Positions 1 to 8,862 of a stretch of DNA of 32,108 nt are shown here, piece by piece; position 1 is the first letter of the stretch; every line of letters starts with the position of its first letter. A program made the translations under genes and the position numbers. Source of the stretch: Mycobacterium sp. 141 (lineage in GTDB: Bacteria; Actinomycetota; Actinomycetes; Mycobacteriales; Mycobacteriaceae); NCBI RefSeq assembly GCF_000382405.1, contig NZ_KB908280.1, positions 1 through 32,108 on the forward strand, written 5' to 3'. The notes under the pieces were generated by a model. That model had not been told where the DNA came from, did no database searches, and saw only the letters and a program-made list of their open reading frames with translations.

Positions 1-625
1 CGAACTCCGTCGAATTCGAGACGTTGCTCAGCGACGCCGACAGCCACTCGAACAGCTCCTCGTACTTGAGACCGTCGAGTGGAGCGGGGCTGCGCTGCAC
101 GGACAGACGGGCCAGCATCTGATAATTCACCTGCGGACCGGCGCCGACCGCGAAGACCGTCACCCCACGGGCCATTTCGACACCGTTCAGCCGCGCGACC
201 GCCTCACCAAAACCCTCCTGGTTCGGTTCACCGTCAGTCAGCAGCAGTATCCACGGCCGGTAATACTGCAGGCCCGCAGCCTTATACGCATCCTTGCGGT
301 CTTCCAGTATGTCCAAGGCCAGATGTATACCCGCGGCCATGTTCGTCCGGCCGGACGCGGTGAACCGGGCCGGCTGCAGCATGCGCGCCTCCTGCATAGG
401 CACCAACACCGTCGCCACCGACCCGAACGTCACCACCGCCACCTCCACCCGCTTACTCGCCAGCGTCTCGGTATTCAGGTACTGGGTAAACGCCGCGTAC
501 CCGCGCTCAAGCGCCGCGATCGGTTGCCCCATCATCGACCCGGAAACATCCGCCAACACGACGCAGGCGACGCGCGGGTCCGGGTTCTCGTCATTGAGCT
601 CCACCGCCCAGCCACCTTGTGACAA
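1..625 (-). CDS. TerY-like von Willebrand factor A protein (partial, C-terminus beyond window)
   Basis: About 208 residues are visible. A vWA MIDAS motif, ADVSGSMMG, lies near residue 21. It is followed by helix LERGYAAFTQYL, a core strand VEVAVVTFGS, a Thr in FTASGRTNM and the acidic site LLLTDGEPN. This spacing matches TerY-type vWA proteins, which bind a divalent cation and act as scaffolds in TerY-P signalling modules (vWA, YegI-type kinase, PP2C). The start is TTG at 625: an in-frame stop lies five codons upstream and a GAGAGGGGAG ribosome site sits just before it. No signal peptide is seen, so it is probably cytoplasmic. It lies downstream of the kinase and hydrolase genes on the same strand. 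The PP2C partner expected for a triad is not visible; it could lie beyond the left edge. Confidence 0.8.
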   Translation of the reverse strand, partial: MSQGGWAVELNDENPDPRVACVVLADVSGSMMGQPIAALERGYAAFTQYLNTETLASKRVEVAVVTFGSVATVLVPMQEARMLQPARFTASGRTNMAAGIHLALDILEDRKDAYKAAGLQYYRPWILLLTDGEPNQEGFGEAVARLNGVEMARGVTVFAVGAGPQVNYQMLARLSVQRSPAPLDGLKYEELFEWLSASLSNVSNSTEF

Positions 626-996
626 CCGACTCCCCTCTCATCCCGCTCCGCCCGACGGCGGAGTCACGTCGATGACCGCGTTCACACACCAGCGTTCCAC
701 ATTCCCGCCGCCCGAGCCGGTCGAATGGGCAAGCCCAGCGAATTCTGACGCTCACGTTGAATGCGTCGCACGCCGTTCGGGACGTGGCCGCACCCGTCAC
801 CCCATATCGCCTCCAGAATGGCGGGTCTGAGCTGATGCCACACCGCTTTCTGGTCGCCCTTTGAGTACTTCGAAGGTCAGGATCGCCGTGCCGCACCGTC
901 AGGCCGGCGAACGCCGCGCACGTCGAACCCTCGCACGTCGAAACGCCGCGGAGGGCGTCGATCCGATGCGCGTGCCGGTGCCCGATGGACTGCGTG
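626..996. other. Intergenic gap, no gene seen
   Basis: This 371-bp gap separates the serine hydrolase stop from the vWA start. Frames open here on both strands give arginine-rich translations typical of shadow frames. The only signal I can defend is the purine-rich ribosome site at about 630-640 on the minus strand. A promoter for the vWA gene may lie here, but I cannot point to clear boxes. Confidence 0.5.
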
Positions 997-1995
997 TCAC
1001 GGCGTTCCGCAGTTCCCTCCGGGGAAGTCCGCCTGGTGCTCGGAGATCCAGGAGGCGATTCGGCCCAGCGCCGCCGTCCCGGCGGAGAAGCTCCCCGACT
1101 CCGGTACGGCGGCGATCGCCACCGCGATGTCGCCGCTCGCCACTCGGACCACGCCGTACTGGCGGACGAGATACCCCCCGTCAACACCCGGACCCCAGCC
1201 GCCCTTGAACCGGGCCCCTTCGAGCGTGCCCAGACCCCAGCGCTGTCCGGAGGAGATGTCCGCCATCAGGTCTAGCACCGGCTGATCGACGGGGTTGCAG
1301 TCGGCGACGGACAGGAACCTGGCCTGATCCGTGAGCGGCCAGAGTGTCTGACCGAAGGCCGAGAAACCCGGCCGGGTCACCACGCTCTGCACCTGCGGCG
1401 CCGGACCGGGTTCGGCGAGTACCGACTCGACCTTGATCTTCGCCGTGTCGGCGTCGCCGAGACTCTCCCAGATCGACTGGGCCGCAGAGTTATCCGATTC
1501 CGTGATGGCGGCCCGTATCGAGCCCGTGACCTCGTTGGTGCCGGTGTCGCGCAGCGACGCCAGGGACAGCGGCACCTTGATCGTGGACCAGGCCGGCCCC
1601 GACTTCCAATCCCCCAGACTCAGCACCCGGTCGGGGTCTTGTACTGGGGCGACCGCCAGTCCGATGTCGGCGCCGACGGACTGGCGCAGTTCGTCGAACA
1701 ACGCGGTGAGTCGGGCCGACGGTGGGGAATCCATCGCGGATGACGGTTCGGGCAGCGGCCCCGGCGCCGGTTCCACGTGCTGTGACGCACTGCCCTGCCC
1801 CGAAATCTGCTGTGGGGCGGCGTGCTCACCGCTGCCGAGGCCCTGCCAGACCCTCGTTCGGTACGCGAGAACGCCCGTCACCGCGATCAGACCGACGGCG
1901 CACAGCACCGACACGATGATTACCGTCCGCTGTGCCGGTGCCGATCGGTGTCGGTGTTCGGTGCGATGTCGCGGCGTGGTGCCCCTAGTAGACAT
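997..1995 (-). CDS. Membrane-anchored beta-lactamase/penicillin-binding-like serine hydrolase
   Basis: A 332-residue protein. A short Arg/His-rich cytoplasmic tail is followed by one membrane segment (about residues 25-46), a Pro/Ser/Gln-rich linker and a class-A-like serine hydrolase domain. The domain shows an SxxK motif (STIKVPL, the presumed nucleophile) and an SDN motif (ESDNSAA). The third box reads KGG instead of the usual KTG (FKGGWGPGVDGG). In this fold such motifs acylate beta-lactams or D-Ala peptides, but the role here is unknown. The ATG lies inside the end of the kinase gene (11-bp overlap), so translation of the two is probably coupled and the products may share a process at the outer face of the membrane. 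It could also be a non-catalytic or peptidoglycan-binding relative. Confidence 0.78.
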   Translation of the reverse strand: MSTRGTTPRHRTEHRHRSAPAQRTVIIVSVLCAVGLIAVTGVLAYRTRVWQGLGSGEHAAPQQISGQGSASQHVEPAPGPLPEPSSAMDSPPSARLTALFDELRQSVGADIGLAVAPVQDPDRVLSLGDWKSGPAWSTIKVPLSLASLRDTGTNEVTGSIRAAITESDNSAAQSIWESLGDADTAKIKVESVLAEPGPAPQVQSVVTRPGFSAFGQTLWPLTDQARFLSVADCNPVDQPVLDLMADISSGQRWGLGTLEGARFKGGWGPGVDGGYLVRQYGVVRVASGDIAVAIAAVPESGSFSAGTAALGRIASWISEHQADFPGGNCGTP

Positions 1996-3607
1996 ACACC
2001 ACCGCGTCGTTGCCGCCGCGGCACGTCATGACGCGCTCGACCCGGCACGACATCGGGTAGCTCTTGTTGGTCACCGGACTGAATGCGGTGACTGTGTCGT
2101 CCCGATAAGCCGTGATGTTCGCGCTCGCATTGGCCTGGGCGAGCACGGCTTCGGCGAACGGGCACGACGTGACCTCATTGCCGCGGGCGGCGTGCCCGTA
2201 CCGTCCGCGTCCCGCGCTCGAGCACTCGACGGCGCCGGGGGGCGGTGTACTCGCCGGTTCAAGGGCGGACAGCACCCCACCGCCGGGGATGCCGGTCGGG
2301 TTGACGGATGTGTAGCGGGACGTGGACGTCTGCGTCGTCGCCGTGACATCGTCGCTGGACTGCGACACGATGAGCGCGATGAGGGTGGTGATGACTGCGA
2401 TGCCGAGGACGACGCTGAGTGTGATGAGTGCAGCGCGGGAGAACGGTTTCGACGACGCGGCAACGGCGGTCGCGGCCTGTGCGGTGGCGCGGTAAGGGTC
2501 CGGTGGGGGTGCGGTGACCTTGTAGACGACCTGCGGGTCGGGGCGGCTGGCGGTGCTGGCGGCGCGTTGGTGTCTGCGGGTGACGCGTTCGTCGTCGATG
2601 GCGCACCAGGGGCACGGATCGGCTTCGGCGGGCATCTGATGGATCCCGCGCGGGCAGGTCACCATCTGGATCCGCAGCAGCGCCTCACGCCACTCCACCG
2701 CCGAGGGCCGCGCCGAGGGATCACGGGCACCTTCGGTGAAGGCCCGCGCGAACAGTCGCTGCACCTCCTCGGGCAGGAACGTCACCGACGGCGCCAGTGG
2801 ATGCCGGGCCAGCAGCGACCCCGGCGCCCCCGCCCACGAGCCGGACTGCGCCAGCGTCAGCGCGTCGGGCTGGTCACCGACCCCGATCCAGGTGCCCCGC
2901 ATGAACGGGTGATTACCCGCCATCAGCAGCAGGTGGATGTGCACCGCCAACGCGAACAGATCCGACGACCGCTCGCGGGCGCGTTCGCGCAGGTTCACCG
3001 ACGCCAACTCCGGGGCGGTGAACTCCGGACGTCCCACCCCACAGAGGAACTGGCGCCCCGAGGCGTCGGTGAACTGCATCGAGTCGCAGTCCACCAACGT
3101 CACCTGCGTCGTATCCGCAACCAGGATGTTGCGCTCCTGGAAGTCCCCGATCACCGCATTGACCCGATGCACGGCCTCCACCGCCAGACACAGGTTGGCC
3201 GCGATGTTCACCAGGTGCATCCACGTCACGCCGCGCGTCCACTGCGGCGCCGTGGGCAGCGGCTCGGCGCGGTTCGACGGATTCGAGATCGAGTGGATCT
3301 CCACCGCATTGCCGGTGTCCACCCGCGACATCACGTACCCCACCACGCCGGCGTCGTCGGACACCACGTGCACCGGCCAGGTCAGCACCACAAACCCGTC
3401 GGGCTGCACCGCCCCCGGCGGGGACACCCCCACCATCGCCGCGACCTTCTCCACCTTGGCCGCCAGATCCCCCAAGTCGGAGTGGAACAGCTTTACCACC
3501 CACTCCGGACGACCCACCACCTCGTACACGGTGCCCTCACCCGCCCGCGCGACCACACCACCCAACGAAACACCGACCCCGATGTCGAGACTCAGTTCCT
3601 TCACCAT
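1985..3607 (-). CDS. YegI/TerY-P-type membrane protein kinase with zinc ribbon and extracytoplasmic sensor domain
   Basis: A 540-residue protein. It has a glycine loop (ARAGEGTVYEV, near 20-30), VVK lysine at 39, a degenerate catalytic loop IGDFQERN (153-160), a metal-binding DCDSMQF (173-179) in place of DFG, and PEFTAPE (194-200). GDxxxxN plus DCD is the signature of the YegI/TerY-P kinase family, which partners vWA and PP2C proteins. A Cys cluster (318, 332, 335; CPWC) resembles a zinc ribbon. One membrane helix (about 391-415) leads to a Thr/Ser-rich linker and a C-terminal domain (about 465-540) with paired cysteines (TSCPFAEA, SCRVERVMTC) ending NDAVVYVY, a tail style I associate with mycobacterial exported domains. 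ATG at 3607 is supported by AGGGA. A paralogue lies at 16,955-18,550. Confidence 0.85.
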   Translation of the reverse strand: MVKELSLDIGVGVSLGGVVARAGEGTVYEVVGRPEWVVKLFHSDLGDLAAKVEKVAAMVGVSPPGAVQPDGFVVLTWPVHVVSDDAGVVGYVMSRVDTGNAVEIHSISNPSNRAEPLPTAPQWTRGVTWMHLVNIAANLCLAVEAVHRVNAVIGDFQERNILVADTTQVTLVDCDSMQFTDASGRQFLCGVGRPEFTAPELASVNLRERARERSSDLFALAVHIHLLLMAGNHPFMRGTWIGVGDQPDALTLAQSGSWAGAPGSLLARHPLAPSVTFLPEEVQRLFARAFTEGARDPSARPSAVEWREALLRIQMVTCPRGIHQMPAEADPCPWCAIDDERVTRRHQRAASTASRPDPQVVYKVTAPPPDPYRATAQAATAVAASSKPFSRAALITLSVVLGIAVITTLIALIVSQSSDDVTATTQTSTSRYTSVNPTGIPGGGVLSALEPASTPPPGAVECSSAGRGRYGHAARGNEVTSCPFAEAVLAQANASANITAYRDDTVTAFSPVTNKSYPMSCRVERVMTCRGGNDAVVYVY

Positions 3608-3665
3608 TCGTCCCTAGCTGTTGGGTACCGCGCCACCGAGCGTGAAGCGGCGTCGATTCGCGCGA

Positions 3666-4029
3666 TCACGGTGCGTCGAGAATCCGCTGCCGCGGATTGT
3701 TGAAAAGTGTTGCGAGGTCATGCTCTACGACGGAATTACCGGCTCCGGCCCCATCGAACAAGGACACCACGAACGTGATGCCACGTAGAACGCCGATCAG
3801 GCGGTACTCGTCCGGAGACGGATACGACGGGCCCGCGCTCGACTTGCCGGGTCCGCGGCCCCGCAGAGTCCGACGCTGTGGCCAGCAGGTCGGTCACCGA
3901 GGTCGAGGCGGCGATGGGGCGGCTCTCGGTCGACGTCTGCACCGCGGCGGAGGTCGGCATTCTCGGTGTGCTGCATCCGGTGACGCCCGCGGCTGCTGCC
4001 ACAACGAACCAACATCGCGATGGCGACAC
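3666..4029 (-). pseudogene. Lipoprotein gene broken by a one-base frameshift
   Basis: From GTG at 4029 the reading frame gives an Arg-bearing start, a hydrophobic stretch WFVVAAAAGV and a lipobox VTGC, then a Ser/Thr-rich linker to about residue 57 (LLATASDSAG). The frame then decays into arginine-rich sequence and stops at 3736. A different frame over 3666-3840 reads like real protein: YPSPDEYRLIGVLRGITF, then VVSLFDGAGAGNSVVEHDLA and LFNNPRQRILDAP. Joining the two halves needs a shift near 3840-3885, inside a G/C-rich stretch (one extra base, or two missing). The intact product would be an exported lipoprotein of about 120 residues. I do not recognise its family. It lies between the kinase and the secreted-protein gene on the same strand. 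A sequencing error is a real alternative to a pseudogene. Confidence 0.55.
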
Positions 4030-4162
4030 CCACCGCTCGGGACACGGACGAGCGGCCGGTGGTCCGTCGGCGTTGCGCGGCTTTCGGATGTTCGCGCCCT
4101 CCGAACACGTTTCGATCGCGTCGAGGCTCGCCGTAGCAGCGCATTCGTCTCCCCCGGACCGA

Positions 4163-4642
4163 CTACGGATCGACCGTGAAGGGCTGCTCGCCGTGGATGT
4201 GCCGGCCCTGCTCAGTGTCCACATCGACGACGTAGGTGTACTGCCCCGGCGCCTTGATCGTGAACTTCCAATGGCCGCTCTCGGCGAAACCGTTCACGCT
4301 CTGGTTGGCGCTGTAGACGCTGTTCCCGTTGGCGTCGAGCACCGTCGAGGTCTCGTGTCCCCGGATGATGGAGCCGTCGGTGGTGTTCCAGCTCAGTCCT
4401 AGGTTCACCGACCAGTGTCCGTTCGCCGTCCGACCGAGCCGGAAGTGGTTGGGTTCGATCTCGGTGCCATAGGCGAATCCACGCTGTACGTGGATCGACA
4501 GTTGCAGACCGGTCGGATCCGCGTGTGCAGGCACGGCGACGACCAGTGCCATCAGAGCTGTTGCGAGTGCTGTTGTCACCCAGCGCATACCGCAGGTGCC
4601 GAACTCGCGACGTCCCATCTGCGCGTCATCTCGTCGATTCAT
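4163..4642 (-). CDS. Small secreted protein, unknown function
   Basis: A 159-residue protein. The N-terminus carries positive charges (MNRRDD), a hydrophobic core TTALATALMALVVAVP and a signal-peptidase I type site AHA before DPTG, so export by Sec is likely. The mature part (about 120 residues) alternates polar and aromatic residues (LSIHVQRGFAYGTEIEPNH, GHWSVNLGLSWNTT, GHWKFTIKAPGQYTYVVDVD), suggesting a compact beta-sandwich. There are no cysteines in the mature region. I do not recognise a family. The ATG at 4642 was chosen because GAGAAGGG lies eight bases upstream; a longer frame to 4741 would overlap the preceding vWA gene. It follows that vWA gene by 68 bp, probably in the same transcript. 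Confidence 0.75.
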   Translation of the reverse strand: MNRRDDAQMGRREFGTCGMRWVTTALATALMALVVAVPAHADPTGLQLSIHVQRGFAYGTEIEPNHFRLGRTANGHWSVNLGLSWNTTDGSIIRGHETSTVLDANGNSVYSANQSVNGFAESGHWKFTIKAPGQYTYVVDVDTEQGRHIHGEQPFTVDP

Positions 4643-4710
4643 GTCACGTACCCTTCTCGAGCTGGATTCGAAGTGAGTTCTCCGAATTTCCTGTGGTTGC
4701 GGGTGATTCA

Positions 4711-6678
4711 TCAGCCGGTCACCCGCTCCGATGAGGTCCACCGGCCGTCGATGAACCGATGGGTCACTTCGACGGTCGCGTACGGCGAATAGCCGAGGTC
4801 GTCGGTGGGTTCGAGGCTGTCGGGATAGATCAGCTTCTCGTCGGTGACGATCGCTGACCCGTCGATCCGCATCTGATCGATGTAGCGGGATTCGCCGTAG
4901 CTGCTGCCCGACACCGGCGATTCACCGGGCATGATGGTCGTCCCGACGGGACGGGGAGACCCCGGGGTGGAAAAGTCGAAGACGCCGACGAACTCCATCA
5001 TCGACGATCGTCCGGCACAGCACTGGTCGACCGGGGACCCGAAGCAGACGAACGTGACGGCGACTTCTTCGGTGCCGTCTCCGTCGGCGTCCAGCCAGCC
5101 GGCCAGCTTGGCATTGGTGATCGACGCGCCGCCGAACTCCCCGGACGCGGTGCGCGCCTCGCCCTCACCGTTTCTCACGGTGATGGGTACGCTGTTCTTC
5201 CATCGGTAGTCGCCGTCCCCGCACGCACCGGCTGGGAACGTCATATTGAGGATCGTGTCGTCGGTGACCCCGGAGGGCCTGGCCGGGGTCGTGCTCGCCC
5301 CCGGTTTGCATCGGCACATGGTGATGGCCTTAACGGTCCCGCTGACGGTGCCTCCCGCGTCGGAGAAGCCGTCGACCAGGATGCGATAGGCGTTGGGGTT
5401 GAGGGGATTCGGATCGGCCGCGTAGAGCACGCCGTGCGAGCCGTCGTCGCCTGTGACCGTTCCCAACGGATCGCCGTAGAGCTCAGTGGCCCGGCTCAGC
5501 GGCGTCCCGACCCGGACTCCGTCGATCGTGTGGCCGCCGTCGTGCGGCGCGATCGAATCGAGCACGCCGTCGACGAAGCCGAGGTCGCAGTCGCGCCACA
5601 ACACCACGACTCGTCCGCCGGCCGACGCCGCGGGGAAATCGGGGTGCGTCTTGCGGATGTCGTCGATTCGCTGGCCCAGCTTGACGTCACCCACTCCATC
5701 CGAGGACAGGGCGGACGCCGCCGCGCCGACGTTCTGGGTCGCCAGCAGCCGCGCGGCCAGTTGACTGGCGTTGGCGGCCTGGACGAAGAGGCCGCCCGTC
5801 GCATCGGCGATACACCGCAGCTGGTCGCTGGCCGGGCCGTCGGTCTTGAATCCGACTGTGGAGATCGCCAGGTTCGGATGTGTCCGCTTGGCTTGGGCGG
5901 CTTCATCACACGGAGGCTGGCCGCAGGTGTCCTCGCCGTCGGACACCAGCACGATCGCCTGCGCGCTGTCGTCGGCCGGTAATTGCCCGACCGCGGTGCG
6001 CAGCGCCAGGCTGATCGGGGTGTAGCCGGAAGCCTTCAAACCGGCGATGCCGCCGCGCATCTGATCACTGTCCAGTCGGCCCAGGGGGATAAGCGTCCTG
6101 ACGTCGGTGCAGCCGGCGTCGCGCTCGGTGTCCGCCGAACCCGTCGACGTGCCGTAGGCCTCCAACGCCAGGGTCGCGTCGTGGGGCAGTGCATCGACCA
6201 GACCCTGGGCGGCAGCCTTCGCGGCGTCGATTCGCGGGCCCGGCGCGTCGGTTTCGTTCATCGAACCTGACGCGTCGAGGATCAGCACGGTGGGTACGGC
6301 GATGATGTGCGGTGCCGCAGCGGAATACGGCGAGTCACCGCCGGCGCCGGATACGCTCTTGAATACGTTGCCGTTGACGGTGATACCGATGGCGACCACG
6401 ACGATCACGACGGCCGCCACCGCAACGGAGGCGACGGCCGCAGGGCGCGACCACGCTCGCCGGGACGCCGGTTGTACCGGTGCGCCGCCACTCCCCACCG
6501 GCTGCCCCACAACGGGTTCGAGCGGGTGCGACGCGATCCTCGGAGCGGGCGCCGATTCGTCGGCGACCCAGAACTCCCACCCCGGAGGGGGAGGCGGCCA
6601 CGAAGGATCCACGTGGCGTCCCGGGCCCGGTGACCATCCCGGTGGCACCGGCCAGTTCGGCGGTGGGTTGTATCGCAT
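4711..6678 (-). CDS. Membrane vWA protein with N-terminal proline/tryptophan module
   Basis: A 655-residue protein. Residues 1-37 carry a Pro/Trp module (NWPVPPGWSPGPG, then DPSWPPPPPGWEFW) seen in many actinobacterial membrane proteins. A membrane helix at about 79-101 places the rest outside. A complete vWA domain follows: MIDAS DASGS (135-139), Thr in SGYTPISLAL and VLVSDGEDTC, with cysteines CGQPPC and CIADATGG. The remaining 300 residues form one or more extracytoplasmic domains with many Cys (MCRCKPGAS, DQCCAGRSS) and a repeat-in-toxin-like acidic stretch DADGDGTEE that may bind metal. ATG at 6678 fits AAGGGGGA better than the GTG three bases upstream. Likely a surface adhesion or assembly factor; the partner is unknown. 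Confidence 0.8.
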   Translation of the reverse strand: MRYNPPPNWPVPPGWSPGPGRHVDPSWPPPPPGWEFWVADESAPAPRIASHPLEPVVGQPVGSGGAPVQPASRRAWSRPAAVASVAVAAVVIVVVAIGITVNGNVFKSVSGAGGDSPYSAAAPHIIAVPTVLILDASGSMNETDAPGPRIDAAKAAAQGLVDALPHDATLALEAYGTSTGSADTERDAGCTDVRTLIPLGRLDSDQMRGGIAGLKASGYTPISLALRTAVGQLPADDSAQAIVLVSDGEDTCGQPPCDEAAQAKRTHPNLAISTVGFKTDGPASDQLRCIADATGGLFVQAANASQLAARLLATQNVGAAASALSSDGVGDVKLGQRIDDIRKTHPDFPAASAGGRVVVLWRDCDLGFVDGVLDSIAPHDGGHTIDGVRVGTPLSRATELYGDPLGTVTGDDGSHGVLYAADPNPLNPNAYRILVDGFSDAGGTVSGTVKAITMCRCKPGASTTPARPSGVTDDTILNMTFPAGACGDGDYRWKNSVPITVRNGEGEARTASGEFGGASITNAKLAGWLDADGDGTEEVAVTFVCFGSPVDQCCAGRSSMMEFVGVFDFSTPGSPRPVGTTIMPGESPVSGSSYGESRYIDQMRIDGSAIVTDEKLIYPDSLEPTDDLGYSPYATVEVTHRFIDGRWTSSERVTG

Positions 6679-6802
6679 CACATCCCCCTTCGGGATCGGG
6701 GTCGCCCGCGACCACGAAGTCGGCTCTTCTCGCCCGTGTCACCGAGGACGGACTGCACGGTCTCAACGACCTCTACGCGCAGTCCGATCCCGTTGCCCGC
6801 CA

Positions 6803-8620
6803 CTAAGGGACGACCGCGACGGTGGTGGTGGGCGCCGACGAACTCGACCCGCCCGAGGAACTCGACCCACCGGAAGACGTGGATCCGCCCGACGAACTCG
6901 ATCCGCCGGAACCGAATCCCGGAATCCGGAATGCCGGGCGGGTCGGGACCACGGGCGCGGGTGTGGGTGCCTCGACGACGGGGGTCTGCGTCACCACCGG
7001 CGCCTGCGTCACCACCGGCGCCTCCGTCACCACCGGCGCCTCCGTCACCACCGGCGCCTCCGTCACCACCGGCGCCTCCGTCACCACCGGCGCCTGCGTC
7101 ACCACCGGCGCCTCCGTCGTCGTGATGCGCGGTGCGTCCGTGGTGGTGACGACCGGGGCCTGGGTGGTGGTGACGGCGGGTGCTTGCGTGGTCGTCGGCG
7201 GCGTCGTCGTGACCCGCGCCTGCGTCGTGGTTGTCGGACTGCTCGAGGTCGACGGTGACGTGCTTGTCGTCGTGGGGGTCGATCCGCTGGGCGGTGTCGG
7301 CGAGGCCGACGACTCGCCGGCGCGCTGTTCCGGAGCCGGCACCCCGTCGGTCGTTTCGCTGGACGTCGAACCGCCGGGATCGTTTGCGGTCTCGGACCCG
7401 CCGGGATTCTGCCCAGAACCGTCCCCGTCCTGCGTTCCGGCCACGCGGGCCTTCTCGCTTCCGGAATTCCCGTCCACTCCGCGTTTGGACCCATCGTCCG
7501 GCTCGCGTCGGGTCTCGGAAATACCGGGCCCAGAAGGTTTGATCGGCTGGTTAAAGAACGGGATGAAGAGCTGGCTACCGACCTGCGCGACCTGAGCCGC
7601 GACCTGGGTGACGGCCAACCCCGCGTAGAGACCCGAAACGTCCGGTCCACCGGGGAGACCCGTCTGGTCGCCGGGCGCAGGATCGCCACCGGGCAGCGGG
7701 AAGCCGCCGTTCCCGTCCGGCGGCAGCGGCGCGCCCTGGTCCGGCACGCCTCCGCCGAATACGCCTGAGCCACCGGAACTTCCGCCAGCACCCGAACCGT
7801 AGGGACCGCTCGCGTTGTAGGAATCGCCGTAGACGATTCCGGTCGACTCCGGCGCGGCCTGTTCGGCCGCCGCTCGAGGCGGTGGCGGAACGTAGATCAC
7901 CGGCTCACCCGCGGTGTTCGGCACATTCCCAACCGCCGGTTCGAAGGTCACCGGCACGCTGTCCGGTTCCTGTGCGAAGAGCTGCTGGCGGGCGGCCGGT
8001 CGCACCGCCACCGCGACCGAGACCGAGGCAGCCGCGATCAGCACCACCGCCAGACCGCCGACCGTGCTGCCGACCAGCAGGGAGCGCGGCCGGGTCGCCG
8101 CGCCGGCGGGGTCGGATTCGTCGTAGGCCACAAGCGGGGCGAGCGGCACCTGAAGCGGGACGTCCTCGCTTCGGCGGTCCGAATACGGCGTGCCGCCGGC
8201 GTATCCGAGACCTCCGGTGTCATCTTGTACCTGCGAGTAGGCGAGGTGGGAGGCCTGCGCAGGGTTGATCTCGGTCGGCGTCGTCGTCGCTCCGGTGTCC
8301 GCGCCGAGACTCGGTGCCATCACGGTGGCCGGACCAACGGCATCCGCGGTCGTCACGCCCGGCACACCGGCTGCGGTCAAGGCGCTGCGCAGGGCCGCGA
8401 TCACGACCACGTCGTCGCCCTCGAGCCGAGTCGACACGAGTCGGTGACCGCCGGCGTGCAGGGCGAGATGCGTGGCCACCACCGTCTGGACGATCGCGGC
8501 CTGTTCGTCGGCGACGGTGGCGAAGTCGATCACTGAGTGATCGAGTCGCTCGCTGAACGCACCCGTCATGGTCACCTGCGCGACCGCGGCGCTGACGGCT
8601 ACGGCGAGATGGACGTCCAT
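6803..8620 (-). CDS. DUF7159-like membrane protein with long Pro/Thr/Ser-rich tail
   Basis: A 605-residue protein. Residues 1-106 form a globular domain (MDVHLAVAVSAAVAQVTM, GGHRLVST, then VVVIAALRSALTAAGV) resembling the mycobacterial DUF7159 N-terminal domain; this is recognition by pattern, not a search. A membrane helix at about 181-206 follows. The rest is low complexity: Gly/Pro-rich, a hydrophobic patch (about residues 325-350, QVGSQLFIPFFNQPIKP), then Thr/Ser/Pro-rich sequence with seven tandem six-residue repeats of type TEAPVV and a Ser/Gly-rich end. Such tails are often surface exposed or glycosylated. ATG at 8620 is preceded by GGGGGAGGG; a longer frame to 8896 is arginine-rich and rejected. 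The gene may be cotranscribed with the vWA gene 121 bp downstream. Confidence 0.78.
   Translation of the reverse strand: MDVHLAVAVSAAVAQVTMTGAFSERLDHSVIDFATVADEQAAIVQTVVATHLALHAGGHRLVSTRLEGDDVVVIAALRSALTAAGVPGVTTADAVGPATVMAPSLGADTGATTTPTEINPAQASHLAYSQVQDDTGGLGYAGGTPYSDRRSEDVPLQVPLAPLVAYDESDPAGAATRPRSLLVGSTVGGLAVVLIAAASVSVAVAVRPAARQQLFAQEPDSVPVTFEPAVGNVPNTAGEPVIYVPPPPRAAAEQAAPESTGIVYGDSYNASGPYGSGAGGSSGGSGVFGGGVPDQGAPLPPDGNGGFPLPGGDPAPGDQTGLPGGPDVSGLYAGLAVTQVAAQVAQVGSQLFIPFFNQPIKPSGPGISETRREPDDGSKRGVDGNSGSEKARVAGTQDGDGSGQNPGGSETANDPGGSTSSETTDGVPAPEQRAGESSASPTPPSGSTPTTTSTSPSTSSSPTTTTQARVTTTPPTTTQAPAVTTTQAPVVTTTDAPRITTTEAPVVTQAPVVTEAPVVTEAPVVTEAPVVTEAPVVTQAPVVTQTPVVEAPTPAPVVPTRPAFRIPGFGSGGSSSSGGSTSSGGSSSSGGSSSSAPTTTVAVVP
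6990..7115. repeat. Seven tandem 18-bp repeats inside a coding region
   Basis: Seven head-to-tail copies of an 18-bp unit (plus-strand form GTCACCACCGGCGCCTCC, with TGC replacing TCC in some copies) lie entirely within the DUF7159-like gene. On the coding strand each unit encodes a hexapeptide, TEAPVV or TQAPVV. Unit length is a multiple of three, so copy-number change would not break the frame. Confidence 0.95.
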
Positions 8621-8862
8621 GAACCCTCCCCCTGAATCAACATGAACTACGCGCTCGGCCGAGGTGCCGACCACGTACCGCGTGCAGGTCAAACCGGCCT
8701 GAGAGTACATCGAACACGCCTGACCCCTTATGTTTGCTCGGATAGTCGGGTGCTGTCCGTCGTTCCCGCGGCGGTGGGCGCCCCGCCACCGCAGTCTCGC
8801 AGCACTACCGCACCCGCCGATATCAGTCGATCGTTCGACAGCATGAGATCTGAGCCGTCGCT

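Noticed and set aside
1433..3703. Long plus-strand frame of 756 codons
   Set aside because: It is antisense to the hydrolase and kinase genes; the translation is Arg/His/Gln-rich without any domain, a known effect of high GC.
6990..7115. CRISPR-like regular repeats
   Set aside because: The 18-bp units are head-to-tail without spacers and encode an in-frame hexapeptide in a clear coding region.
6822..7595. Plus-strand frame rich in Val/Thr/Gly across the repeat array
   Set aside because: It mirrors the repeats of the real minus-strand gene; no ribosome site and no domain.
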